A stretch of 64,000 nucleotides of DNA from Terfezia claveryi (taxonomy: Eukaryota; Ascomycota; Pezizomycetes; Pezizales; Pezizaceae), in NCBI GenBank assembly GCA_015179025.1, contig WHUX01000095.1, positions 1 to 64,000 of the forward strand, given 5' to 3'. The notes beneath the pieces were generated by a model. That model was given only the letters and a program-made list of their open reading frames with translations, did no database searches and was not told the origin of the DNA. A program made the position numbers and the translations under genes. Shown piece after piece: positions 9,461 through 19,984 of this stretch; within the stretch, counting starts at the first letter, position 1, and every line of letters starts with the position of its first letter.

Positions 9461-10170
9461 ACAACATTGGACACTTGGTCCACGACAATATTGGACACTT
9501 GGTCCGCGATAATAGCGCCTAAACAGTCTTGCACATTCTGTGGGGACCCTTGGCCTGTAGGGAGGCTCGGAAGGACGGGGGTATTCTCTCAAACATAGTG
9601 GCGTCATGCCAATGCTTAATCATCAGACCGGGTGGCTTCACTTCTCTGGCGACTTGCCATCGATCCGCTTTCCGTGATATGGATCAACTGATCCGGGGGT
9701 ATCTTGAACATGATGTGCATCATAAATAATATGGATCGTAGATCCGGGATATCTCAAACATGAGGTGTATCATATATATAGATCCGAAGATCTAGGCATT
9801 GGAAGGATCCGCAGATCCGGGGTAATCTTGATAGGGGGGGGTATTCCCACATGCCATTGCCGTTAAAAACCTGTGCGCGGCAAAACCCTGTGGGAAAAAG
9901 CCAACGTCATAGGAAAAGGTTCAATGCATGCCTTTGCCTTCCCAACTATCCAACCCGACTTGCCAGTGCAAGGGGGGGGTCTTGTTCATTTGCACGCTCG
10001 GGGTGCTCGTTCGCTCGCAGCGCTCGTTTGGGTCTTTAGCACTCAGAGTGCTAGCTCAAGGCGGGGGTCTTTGAGCTTATGAGCTCGTTCGGGGGCATGT
10101 AAGCTCGCTCGGTGGCTTGTAAGCTCGCTCGGTGGCTTGTAAGCTCGCTCGGGGCCTTAGAGGCCTGGCT
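9461..10170. repeat. Short tandem repeats inside the LTR element
   Basis: A 27-bp unit around GACAATATTGGACACTTGGT is doubled at about 9460-9510. A GATCCGGGGTATCT / AACATGA-GTG-ATCAT module recurs three times at about 9690-9830. GTAAGCTCGCTCGGTGGCTT is tandem at about 10095-10165. These repeats fill the place where gag-pol would be. Confidence 0.7.
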
Positions 10171-10404
10171 AGGAGCATGTCGCTCGACATCTAAGACTTA
10201 GCAGATCCGGAGATCTCAATATAGGATTAGTAGGTCATTTAGAACAAGCTAATAAGCATATAGGAGGGGGAAATAATTATTTCCGACGTCGCTCATATTG
10301 GCTAATAATCCGTTCCGCCCTTGGGGGATCGTCCGACAGTGTAGGTAGCGAGGGAGGGGTGATTAGACCCAGAATCACCGGTCCCTTTTGTCAAAGCGAA
10401 GTAA

Positions 10405-10671
10405 TGTTAGGGGCGAGCTAGCGATCACGGTGATATCTGTCGGAATATCGATATATAGGGATAAAATCACTTGCTCGGGCCTAACTGGGTGCACAGTGCG
10501 AAGAATAGTAGCTTCATTCAAAGTAACCCAGCGATACAAAACTTCGCTCGAGTCTTAGAGAGTAATAACTAGATACAAGAAGTGGGCATATATATAGGAA
10601 AGCGGGGTTGACTTCAGGCCACCCACCATCGGGTGAATGCCAGCCCGGTCTGCATAATCTCAGCCGTAACA
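10405..10671. repeat. 3' long terminal repeat
   Basis: 267 bp, same sequence as 9077-9343 by direct comparison, followed immediately by the GAGTG target duplication. Confidence 0.93.
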
Positions 10672-10917
10672 GAGTGTAGAGGGTGTAGAGGAGTCAAACA
10701 TAAATATCTTTTTTGGGAGATGGAGAGAGATAATCCGTTTGTGTTGGATTCAACAATGGTATAGAGTTAGGTCTTTTAAAGTTTTCCCGAGTATGAGTAT
10801 GGCTCAATAGTATATAGATATCTAAGGACTTTGTTATAGTATATATACAATATTTGTGTTATGGATACTTATGGATTTCAAATTATTTGAGTTTCTGCAA
10901 AGTTTGCCACATAATCT

Positions 10918-10989
10918 GGCTCAATGGTCTAGTTGTATGATTCTCGCTTTGGGTGCGAAAGGTCTCGGGTTCAATTCCTGATTGAGCCC
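10918..10989 (+). tRNA. tRNA-Pro (anticodon TGG)
   Basis: The acceptor stem GGCTCAA pairs with TTGAGCC at 10982-10988, with discriminator C at 10989. The A box TGGTCTAGTTG and B box GGTTCAATTCC are present. The anticodon arm carries loop TTTGGGT, hence anticodon TGG for proline. There is no intron. A TTTT stretch just downstream (10990-10993) can act as the Pol III terminator. It lies 241 bp downstream of the 3' end of the LTR element. Confidence 0.92.
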
Positions 10990-10993
10990 TTTT

Positions 10994-11723
10994 GAGTAAA
11001 TAAAAAATGAGAAAAACGAAATTCTTTTTGTTCATTTTAGTCTTCATTCACTCTTGTTGTGATGTATGTACATGCTGGTACATCAATAGTGCCAACCAGA
11101 CTAACATCAATATAAAACAAAGTTTTTCGTACCCCTGCATAAAGTTTGCAATGTAAGTCTTACTTACATACTACCTTGTACGTAAGTAGGCCCTCTATCT
11201 AACCCCCCCAAAAAAAAACAAAAAAAAACACATCACTCAAAAACGCCCCTGCGGCTCTAATTCGTCTTACTGCATGACTCCCTCCCTTCGTATGCTGCAC
11301 AAGACAGATGACAAAATGCCGATAGGAACCTGAAGTACGCCAAAAGGCCAAGAAACTCGGACTAAACTAAGAACCTCTCTCTAGTGTGCGTGAACTACGC
11401 AGGGACCTGCATACTGAGCTCTCTCCCTGTGCTTCCGTCTACTAGCTGTAGTAAGCAAAAACAAAATGAAAAACAGAAAAACAGAAAGACAGAAAAACAG
11501 AAAAGAAAAACTAAAATAAAGCCGTTGTCGACAAGAAACCATTACACCGATACCCAAAGACTAACCGAAAGCAAGCCACACCACACCACACCACACTCCG
11601 TCCATAATATCACCACACCACACTCTGTCTACAATTATACCTCTCCCTCTCATGAAAAACAAGCATCAAACCCATCTTCCCACCTAACCACACACGCAAA
11701 CTTCTCAAGCACACACATAACCC
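10994..11723. other. Spacer downstream of tRNA, A/C-rich low complexity, no gene
   Basis: Contains AGTGCCAACCAGACTAA (11088; a copy of the dispersed CTGGTTGGCAC terminus) and A-rich/AC-rich tracts at 11205-11235 and 11455-11600. A plus-strand open frame at 11384-11938 has low-complexity Lys/Thr/His/Pro composition and overlaps the PP2C 3' end antisense; I do not call it. Confidence 0.45.
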
Positions 11724-13482
11724 TCAATACCTCCTCGGCCCCTCCTGCCCCCTCCTCCACCTCCTCAACTCGCTCGTCCCCTTACTCCCCTCCCCACCCT
11801 CCCCCCTCCTCTCCCATCCCCCCAACCTCACCACAAGACATGTACTATTATCCCCTCCTCCATTTCCTCGTCCCACCACCTCCTCCGCAAACTCCACCAC
11901 CGCCCTCGCCCCCTCCTCCGGCGTCCGCTTCTCCTTGATAATATCCACAATCTCCTGATCACTCAATACCCCACTCACACCATCACTACACAGGACCATA
12001 AATGCCCAGTCCGTCCCCTTCAGCTCCCGCCGGGTCACCTCCGGTTCAGCGGTTACCCCAAGTCGTTTTTGAGAAGCGTCCCCGAAGGAACGGGTGTTTG
12101 CAAGCACCCCGAACCGTTCCTCCCCGAAGGAGTCGGAGATGAATGCTGAGGCGTACCGGCGGAGGCGGCGAGCCTCGAGTGGGTGGGAGGGGTGGTGGGA
12201 GGAGGTAAGAGGGACGGCGTTGCCGGTGAGAGTACTGCTGAGGAGGATGCGGGTGTCGCCGATGTGTGCGGTTAGGAGGGTGCTTGTAGCTTCCGGTGAC
12301 CAGTATGGTACGTTTGACCCTGGTCTACATAACAAACCAACAAATAATCAGTCTAGTCCATTGCATACATGGTGGTGAGGAGGTGGGTTAATGAACTCAC
12401 GGGGTAAATATGAACGCAGTACTCGCTGTTGACCCGCTCTTTGCCTTTTGCGATGTTGACCCTGTATCTACCCCTCCCGCCCCCGCCTCGGCCTTCCCTT
12501 CCTCCATAGCTAGCGTATTATTCCTCCACTTGCCCGTAATAAAATCTAGATCCGCCCGTAGAAATGCATACGTAAGAATACTTTCCCAACTCCCATCCCC
12601 GGTAGCACTAGCCGGCATTCGTGACGCCGAGGGAGTAGATGAGATATCGTCCCCTGAAGATTTCGGAGGCGCAACACCTTTCGTATCGCTCTTGACTGGT
12701 TTCGTGGTCGTCGTTGGCCCAGAAAAATTAGGTTTAAACCTGCGAAAGTACCCACCGACAGTCTCCTTCCATTCAGAGATCAGGTCTGCTTGAAGCTGCC
12801 TCCGATGCGTTTGCTGCGATAAATCTTCTTCCAGATTCTGTCCCACCGTCCTCCCCGGCTCAACCTCCGCCTCCGCCATCGACGACGAAGGTAATGCATC
12901 GGTAGGATAAAACTCCTTTGCAGCATTCTCGATATACTCATGCAGTCTACTTTTCAAGAATATACTACACTCATCCCCGCCATGTCCATCAAAAACCGCA
13001 TAGTAAAAGACTGAATTCGAGGGGGATGAGGAGGGAGAGAAGAAGCCTGACTTATCTGTGGATGGGCCGGCGGTGGCGGTGGTTGCTTGGATGAGGGATT
13101 GCAGGGGGAGATCGAGGACCCCGGCTTGGGACCAATCTTCGTTGTAGGGGCGGTTTCCACGGGAGCGGAGGAAGCCATAGTGCTGCTTGGCACTGTTGAG
13201 GGGAATGCGGACGATGGTAGAGGAGCTGGCACGGCCATTGTGCGAGGTGGAGGCGACTTCGATTGGGGGGGGCGAGGCCTTTTTTGGGGGGGCGAGGGCA
13301 GTGGTGAAGTATTCGTGAAAGTAGCGGCGGGAAGAGGGCGTCGGCAACCGGGATGGGGAGCTGTCATAGAAGAGATGGGACGAGTTTGGGGAGAGGTCAG
13401 AACCACTGGTGACTGGCCGAACACTGACTCGCGCGGAGGTGCAGTAGGTTGAGATGAATACTAGAGCCAGCCTTGTTAGCAC
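11724..13482 (-). CDS. PP2C-family Ser/Thr phosphatase; exons 13482-12401 and 12324-11724 (5' end incomplete)
   Basis: Metal-dependent protein phosphatase of the PPM/PP2C family, which dephosphorylates Ser/Thr using two Mg/Mn ions. Motifs in order: RGNRPYNEDW, VFDGHGG (metal-binding Asp), GSTAST just before the intron, TAHIGDTRI, FGVLANTRSFGD, MVLCSDGVSGVLSDQEIV, and GGDNSTCLVV. The 76-bp intron (12325-12400, GTGAGT...GTAG) joins ...AFIFTP to PGSNVPYWSP in phase; the joined frame gives 560 codons. A long insert (about residues 185-310) and a Pro/Ser-rich leader separate the motifs, as in yeast Ptc6-like, often mitochondrial, fungal PP2Cs; that subfamily is my inference. The open frame begins at a GTG, so the true ATG is in a short upstream exon. 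ATGGGGTTTGGGCGATAC at about 13557 is a candidate, but I could not fix the junction. Confidence 0.85.
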
Positions 13483-13559
13483 CCGTCAACGGCTGTTCCA
13501 GCCAGAGCTACCCACAGTAAGTATCGCCCAAACCCCATTGCACGCGCCTCTCACCGCTC

Positions 13560-15274
13560 GTGGACGTCAAGTAACTCCCCCGAAGCGCCCTCGTCCCAGA
13601 CCTTGCAACCCTGAACACGCCGGAGATACTCGGTGGGGGCTTAACCATCGTAGCAAGGACCTTGTCGAAAGAAGCGCGAAATCTGACCCGAAGGACAACT
13701 GGATGAAGTAGATTAAACTGAGATCCCCCTTTTGTGGCCTAGAGGTAGCTTAAATAACGTCAGCCCTCGTACTCAGCCGCAAGTCGTCAACTCGGAGTAA
13801 CGTTTGTTTTTGGGGGGGGGTGGCACTCACTGCTCCGGACTTCGAATTGGCCTTTTCGTTCGGCAACGCTCTAGGCAGCACCCATACCTGTATCCAGCCA
13901 AACGCTGGTGTCGAGGGCTGTCGAGGGCTGTCTATGGGAGAGCAGAGGGAGACTTTGAAGCAGCTACAGGGCAGGCAAGAGGTCATGGGAGGGCCGACGC
14001 CGGAACGTATCGTAACGAACAGTTGGTCAGGAGCGAAGCCGCAGGGCGATTGATCTATACAACTGGACCGGGGGACATGGCCGGGTAGGGTCGCACCGGA
14101 GAGCAGCGGGGACGGGAGGAAGAAGGGTTGGGGGGGGGGGCCGCAATTTGTGCAGGTTGCTGCAGGTTGCTGCAGAATGTCTCTAGATCTTCGGATTCGA
14201 CTCTACTTGGCGGTCTCTGGGAGGTGGGGTGGCTTGGCGTTCCCTGGGCGGCTGTCTTTCCACGCAGGTACATACATACATACATATAGTATCTACAGTA
14301 CTGCATATATGTAAATACAAACAGTACAAGTACATACATTAGTGTTATCTGACATTGGCATGTTTGGGGGAAGGGCTGCATTCACACAGTCTGAGTGGCC
14401 CTTTGAATATCTGTGGAGTCTATAGTGGTGCATGTGCATACATTGCATACTGTACTCCGTACATACCCGTACATACCTTTGCCCGTCATTTCTGTAACCC
14501 GTATCATAAGGTAATGTACCTTGCCATTCATAACTCTGTAGCACTCGAATCAACCCAAATAGAATTGCTCTGACCAGCCAGCTGCAGTAGAATATTGCGG
14601 GGTGGGCGCCTGCATTCTATTTAGGGCGTACGCAGCGAAGCTTAAACCCGGGCTGCGCAGCCACTACACCTTGTCGACGCCTCTCGACGCCACCGCTCCA
14701 CAGCCGGCCTCGACCAAACGATGCCTGGGCACAGAGCACATCCTATTCCTAGGCGTCCCGTCCCATAACTGGAATGTGTTTGACCTCTTTAAACCGAAAT
14801 GGAATATCTCAGCTTCCAGCTGGCCAGGGACTACGCACCAATCACCATCCCTCTCCCCGGGTAATCCCACTTGAATTTCGTGGGGGATGTAGCATATTGA
14901 AGGCTACAGCCGCGTGCCATGTCACACTGACTCGACAATATCACCAAAACACAGATTGTATAGAGATCGACAAAACGCTGTGTACGTGATGGCGATAACT
15001 GATGGAATTCAAGATAGAAAGCCTCGCCAGGCCAATTATCATGGAGTCTCTATACCCTTCCAAGCTGTCTTCCAATTAGAATCTCGAATTCTAATGATGG
15101 TCGAGGTCACCAAACACAGCAGTATGCGGCATCGTGACTTGAGCAATCAACTCACGCCCAGAGCGAGTCACAGCAATGCAGCGTTCTCGGGAAAAATATG
15201 TGGTTTTGACGTTGGTGATGGTTGAATTATACCCACATACCATTTGCCCATCTACCCAATACCCACCTACCCAG
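13560..15274. other. No gene recognised; low-complexity patches
   Basis: Holds homopolymer G runs (about 13813 and 14132), a CATA microsatellite at about 14271-14285, and several open frames without recognisable products or ATG-splice support. The 13560-14250 part is GC-rich and antisense to nothing I can identify. Confidence 0.4.

Positions 15275-15302
<28 letters not shown>
15275..15302. repeat. (TA)n microsatellite
   Basis: About 14 TA units, directly upstream of the pyrimidine-rich leader of the gene starting at 15468. It may influence its promoter. Confidence 0.95.
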
Positions 15303-15305
<3 letters not shown>

Positions 15306-15467
15306 CCATTTAAACCCCCTTTCACCTCTCGTTTACTTTCAGAATCAAACCATTCACTTCGAACGAGCGATTCCCAAACAAGGCCATCATCAAAACCAAA
15401 CCACCCCCACATCACATATTCTATTTCACGCTTTCTTCCCTCAATTTCAAACCCCAACATTTCCACA

Positions 15468-16435
15468 ATGTGCCAGGAACAATCCTTCATCCACCCTCTC
15501 TGCCACCACTTCACCACCCGCCGCCTCACACGGTGTTACCCCCGCGGCCGCTCCAGCCAATGCACCGGCAAGGCTATCGTGTCTCAGCACTGGGCTTCTA
15601 CTCAGCTATGCGCTTCCTGCCGTGCAGCGGGTTATCCCATTGGTGAAGTCACTACAAATCCCTCGCAACTCCATGGGCTACTGGACCGTACTATTACCCT
15701 TGGTATCCGTATGGGGCAACTTGGGACCCAGCTATCGGATGGGAAAGTGAGAGTAGTTGGGAGACGGGGATGCCACCACCGTATACGCCTAGCAATACTG
15801 GGGCCACCGTGGGCGGGGGAACTAGTACACCAGCCACACCAACACCAGAAGCACCTACCAATACCACTACCCCAGCACGGCCACCCCCTGCACTAGTAGC
15901 AGCCAACTCCTGGGCACGCTTCATGTCCCACACACCTCCCCCTCCTGCCCCTCCTGCCCCTCCTGCCCCTCCTGCCCCTCCTGCCCATCCTGCCCATCCT
16001 GCCCCTCCTGCCCCTGCAAGACAACACCATTGGGAGCAATACTTATCCCACATCCCTGCCCCTCCTGTGGGAAATTCATGGAATTTATATCAAGCTCCAC
16101 AAGCACAACCAAGTGACAGGGCTAGCCTCACTACCGCACCAGCTGCGAGTGGTAATTGGAATGGGTGGGGTGGGTTGATGGGTACCCCAGCTGCCCCAGT
16201 AGTAGGTGCTGCTGGCGAATCAGGAGGGAACCCCTGGCCAGCGTTGACTAGAGGAAACGGAAATGCGGTTCCTTCTGCCCCGGCTGCACCACCTGCGGCT
16301 AGAGGACCTGGATGGGGTACCTTGAACGGTGGAAGTGGAAGCGCAGCTTGTGCTGCGGATGCGGAGGCAAAGGACCTAGGTGATAGTGGGTGGGCGGGAT
16401 TTATAGTTAGGAGCTGTAGAGCTAGTCAGGAGTAG
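15468..16435 (+). CDS. Cys-rich protein with Ala-Pro-Pro tract and repeated Trp motifs; exons 15468-15642 and 15732-16435
   Basis: I do not recognise a named family. ATG at 15468 has a good context (CACAATG) after a C-rich leader. The N-terminus (MCQEQ..HPLCHH..RC....C...LCASC) has Cys/His spacing of the zinc-binding type seen at the start of many short fungal proteins. A GTGAAG...CCCAG intron (15643-15731) keeps phase and gives about 292 aa; it is not certain, because the intronic frame itself reads as aromatic-rich peptide (GPYYYPWYPYGATWDP). The second exon has an Ala-Pro-Pro tract (about 15940-16015), then Trp-centred motifs: NSWARFMSH, HHWEQYLSH, NSWNLYQ, GNWNGWGGL, NPWPALTRG, GPGWGTLNGG and DSGWAGFIV. 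No signal peptide. Probably a scaffold or interaction protein; this is speculative. Confidence 0.55.
15940..16015 (+). repeat. CCTCCTGCC minisatellite (Ala-Pro-Pro)
   Basis: Nine-base units CCTCCTGCC, with some CATCCTGCC variants, are in frame with the surrounding gene. Length polymorphism would change the linker without shifting the frame. Confidence 0.85.
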
Positions 16436-16439
16436 GATA

Positions 16440-17925
16440 CAAGTTCTGGTGCGGTGGCGTAGGGTGTGGAGTATAGGATATAAATGATAGGATATTGGAG
16501 ACCATGGCCACAGACAATCACGAAGCTGGTTAATGCCCCTCCCTAGATAGGGTCTGAGGGGTATGTTACCATACCGTTTTGATTGGTGGTTTGTGGGTTT
16601 CTTGTTTTGTTTTTAATTGCTTGTATTTTTTCAAGGGGAGGGGTTGGAGGGATGAAGTCATGTTTATCCATACATTCCAGTCGTAGTTGATTATTCTATG
16701 GTTTGCATTTGTTGTGTAGAGTGTGTTATTATCTATGTAGTAATCTTCCCTTCGAAATGAGAATCTGGCAAACATTGGTATCATACTACTGAGAAAAATC
16801 GTTTATTTGGTGAAACATACTTTCTTGTAGTCGTGTGCTCTTGTTATCTTCATTCCTGTGCGTTTGGATGTTTCCAAATTCATGGTAATAATAGACCCTG
16901 TTTGTGGCAGTGAACTCTATCTCTCTCTATTTCTATTGATATATTGATAAAACTCATATATATACAAGTATTTATATAACTCGAGAATTGAATATCTTTG
17001 ATTTGGTGTATATACAGTAATACATGTGAAATATAGAGTTATATATCTGGCTGGGACTGGTTAGTTATAGTGAATTGTATTATGAATATGTAGTAGGTTT
17101 GGTAGATTTTGAAATTATTGTTTTTATATATATGACTTTAAGGTAGCCAGCCATACAGGGGTCGGAGAAGTTGGTTTTGTCTAGATTTGAACTGAATTTA
17201 AAAAAAGTTAAAAATAAAAATAAAAAATGAGTTGTAGATCGATAGGGTAGAAAAAGAAGAAGAAGAAGGAGAAGAAGAGACTAGAAGAAGATAGAAGTAA
17301 GTAGAAGTAAGAAAAATCAGGAAGAACATAATACAACAATGAGCTCATTATAAAGGAGGAGAAAAAAAAAGGGTAAAAAAAAACTTTCCTACAATTATAT
17401 AATAAAAAATGTGATAAAAGTCGAGGAACCTGAAAAGAAGAGGAAGGAAGAAAAGGAAGGAAAGGAAGGAAAGGAAGGAAAGGGGGATAGAAAAAAAAAA
17501 AAAAAAAAAGGCATAAAAAAAATATAGGCTAAATAAAAATAACCGAGGAACTGGCTTTGGGTTGGGGGGGTGAAGGCCAGCCGGTTGCTGAATTTTGTAA
17601 TGCCTGTTGGATGGGTTCGAGAGAATAGTGACATATTCATCAGGGAATTTCGGCATAAAGGCAGGACAATGGGATGAGGGATATCACGCATATATCAGCG
17701 CTATCGGACATAAGGGTCGAGTTGATATTGAAGGTTAGATAGATATCTGTTGTGCGAGGGTGCTTGCGATGTGGTTGAATTCACGTTATTAGCGGTTGTT
17801 GTGTTGTGCTGCGAGAATGTGCAATCTCAACATGATTGTATTGCTAGTTGTTGAGCCCCGTGTTCTTCATTTTTCGTAGAATGTTGACTAGCATATGGAT
17901 TATGCTTTGTGTTAAGTGGTAGCCG
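16440..17925. other. AT-rich spacer with long purine tracts, no gene
   Basis: 17215-17345 and 17405-17520 are dominated by GAAGAA/GGAAGGAAA and poly-A runs. Minus-strand frames here are poly-Phe/Leu/Ser artefacts of these tracts. Confidence 0.6.
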
Positions 17926-17929
17926 TTAG

Positions 17930-18720
17930 GGCCCAATATTTAATGCCTTCTCCGTCTCAGCCATACCACTCCGGGTACGTTTCAATTTATACTTGGTAGT
18001 AGAGTAGCAATGCCATATTATGAACCGTACCGATGGTCTCCAGGTGATCCACTCCCAATGCCTTCTCCGTCCCAGCCAATGCTCGCTCACACCACTCTGG
18101 TGCGTCTTCATATCCTCCTTGGTGGTAGAATACCAATGCCATATTATGAACCGTACCGATCCACTCCCAATGCCTTCTCCGTCCCAGCCAATGCTCGCTC
18201 ATAGTACTCCAGTGCGTTTTCAATTTATACTTAATGGTAAAATAGCAATGCCATATTATGAACCGTACCGATTGTCTCCAGGTGATCCACTCCCAATGCC
18301 TTCTCCGTCCCAGCTGATGCTCGCTCATAGCACTCCAGTGCGTTTTCAATTTATACTTGGTGGCAGAACAGCAATGCCATATTATGAACCGTACCGATGG
18401 TCTCCAGGTGATCCACTCCCAATGCCTTCTCGTCCCAGCCAATGCTCGCTCATAGTACTCCGGTGCGTTTCAATTGTACTTTGGTGGTAGAATAGCAATG
18501 CCATATTATAAACCGTACCAATGGTCTTCAGGTGATCCACTCCCAATGCCTTCTCCGTCCCAGCCAATGCTCGCTCATACCACTCCGGTGCGTTTCAATT
18601 GTACTTGGTGGTAGAATAGCAATGCCATATTATGAACCGTACCAATGGTCTCTAGGTGGTCCACTCCCAATGCCTTCTCCATCCCAGCCCATGCTCACTC
18701 ATACCACTCCAGCGCTAATC
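17930..18720 (-). pseudogene. Degenerate TPR (kinesin-light-chain type) repeat array
   Basis: Six to seven tandem DNA units of about 112-126 bp. The conserved core TGCCATATTATGAACCGTAC recurs near 18010, 18135, 18247, 18373, 18497 and 18621. Read on the minus strand and allowing frame changes, each unit gives GTEKALGVDHLETIGTVHNM, ALLFYHQ and APEWYERALAG. That is the 42-residue TPR found at the C-terminus of fungal NB-ARC/NACHT and patatin-like NLR proteins. Frame is lost in most units by 1-2 base differences, one unit lacks about 14 bp, and no effector or NB domain lies nearby. This is a relic of a repeat domain, not a gene. Family recognition is firm; the parent protein type is inference. 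Confidence 0.8.
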
Positions 18721-19984
18721 GCCGGATATGGGACTCTCGGACATAGGAATGGGATTAACTTGCTGGCGGTGGCCTCCTTTTCTTAGGGATGTGAGGTGGG
18801 TATTGTTGACGCAAAAGGACTCACAGGTGGGATTTTGCAGTAGGGGCCGAGTTATCGGTGGTCTCACTCCCCAGCTAGAGTATATAGGACCCTTGAGGTT
18901 GGGGCGGTTGACACAACCCAAATTAAGAGTGACTGACTGATTTGGCCGCAAAAAAGAACCTTATATAGTAATTTTGCACCCAGATTGTAGTCCTGGTCCT
19001 GTATCCGTATTTATATTTTAAGAGTCTAGTTCACAGCTTAATGTTAGCAACTTTTCCAACAACAATTATCAGATGACTGAAAGAAATCATTGCCATATGA
19101 CGGGTACCGCAGAAATGGCATACTTTGAATTCGTAGCATCGCAAATTTGCCTTTGGAGAAAAACTCTTAGTAAAGGATTCATCATGCTTTGTGGTATTAG
19201 TACCTGTGGAAGCGGTCGTGAAATGGACAATACAATGCAGATGCATAAAAGAATCCGTCTCTGGACAGATAAGTCTTTGATACTGCAATGTTGCACCACG
19301 ACCCTCATTGGCCTCTGCAGCTTTATAATCTGCTGGATCAAAATTTGAGCGGGGCATCTTGCGCCCTCTGGCTTATAACTTGTGGATTGGGCATGGATGA
19401 GGATGGATGGGCAAGATGACAGAAGAGTGTGCGGAGAAGTGGGCCTTATACCAAGAGTTAAAAATGGATGATTGGAGTGACGTATTCGTTAGGTACAAGC
19501 GACCAACCGAGGAGGAGAAAGTCATGTGCCGCTGCCTGTAACCGAAATGGTTATAGAGCAAATTTATTCAGGCCGTGCACGTGACTCGGTGAAACGACCA
19601 CCGATATACTGTACCTATGTCCAGAACAGGCTAAGCGCTCAACATTTATGCAGCGAATTGTATGGGAAATTTCCCTTACGCCACGTAAATCGGCAAATAT
19701 GCATTCCGATTCTTGCCTACCCGTTCTCCCGTTGTTTATACTGTTGTCTTACCCTGAACTATTGAATTGCTGCTTCACCACACTGACAACCCACAGCTTC
19801 CTGCGCCACCTGAGGGTACTTTGTGCCTTATATGTATTTCCAAAATACGAATATAATTCCCCTAGGAGCAATAATTCCCCGGGGCGCGCCCTTAACATAC
19901 TCAACTCCAGGGGGGGCGAGACATGGCACATTTTAGAGGAACATAAACCCTCTAAATAACTCAGTCAAAACTAACTCCCTTGGT
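18721..19984. other. Spacer; one possible small minus ORF at 19031-19357
   Basis: The minus-strand frame 19357-19031 begins with ATG (MPRSNFDPADYKAAEANEGR) and reads plausibly for about 40 residues before becoming AT-driven. It could be a first exon, but I see no supported continuation. Nothing else is recognisable. Confidence 0.3.

Larger units (their letters stand above)
9077..10671. mobile_element. Non-autonomous LTR retrotransposon, 1,595 bp, with GAGTG target duplication
   Basis: Two 267-bp LTRs (9077-9343 and 10405-10671) begin TGTTAGGGG and end CCGTAACA, the canonical TG...CA with inverted TGTTA/TAACA ends. Reading them base against base I see no difference. The element is flanked by GAGTG on both sides (9072-9076 and 10672-10676), a 5-bp target-site duplication. 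The 1,061-bp interior has no reverse transcriptase, integrase or gag that I can find; it is made of short repeats and GC-rich low-complexity sequence. It must have been mobilised in trans (TRIM/LARD-like). No clear TGG-type primer-binding site follows the 5' LTR, and the only purine-rich tract is about 10345-10360. Identical LTRs and an intact duplication indicate a recent insertion. Confidence 0.93.

Noticed and set aside
11384..11938. 184-codon plus-strand frame rich in Lys, Thr, His and Pro
   Set aside because: It overlaps the 3' end of the PP2C gene in antisense and consists of A/C-rich and CTCC low-complexity sequence.
17348..17691. Minus-strand Phe/Leu/Ser-rich frames
   Set aside because: Product of GGAAGG and poly-A tracts.
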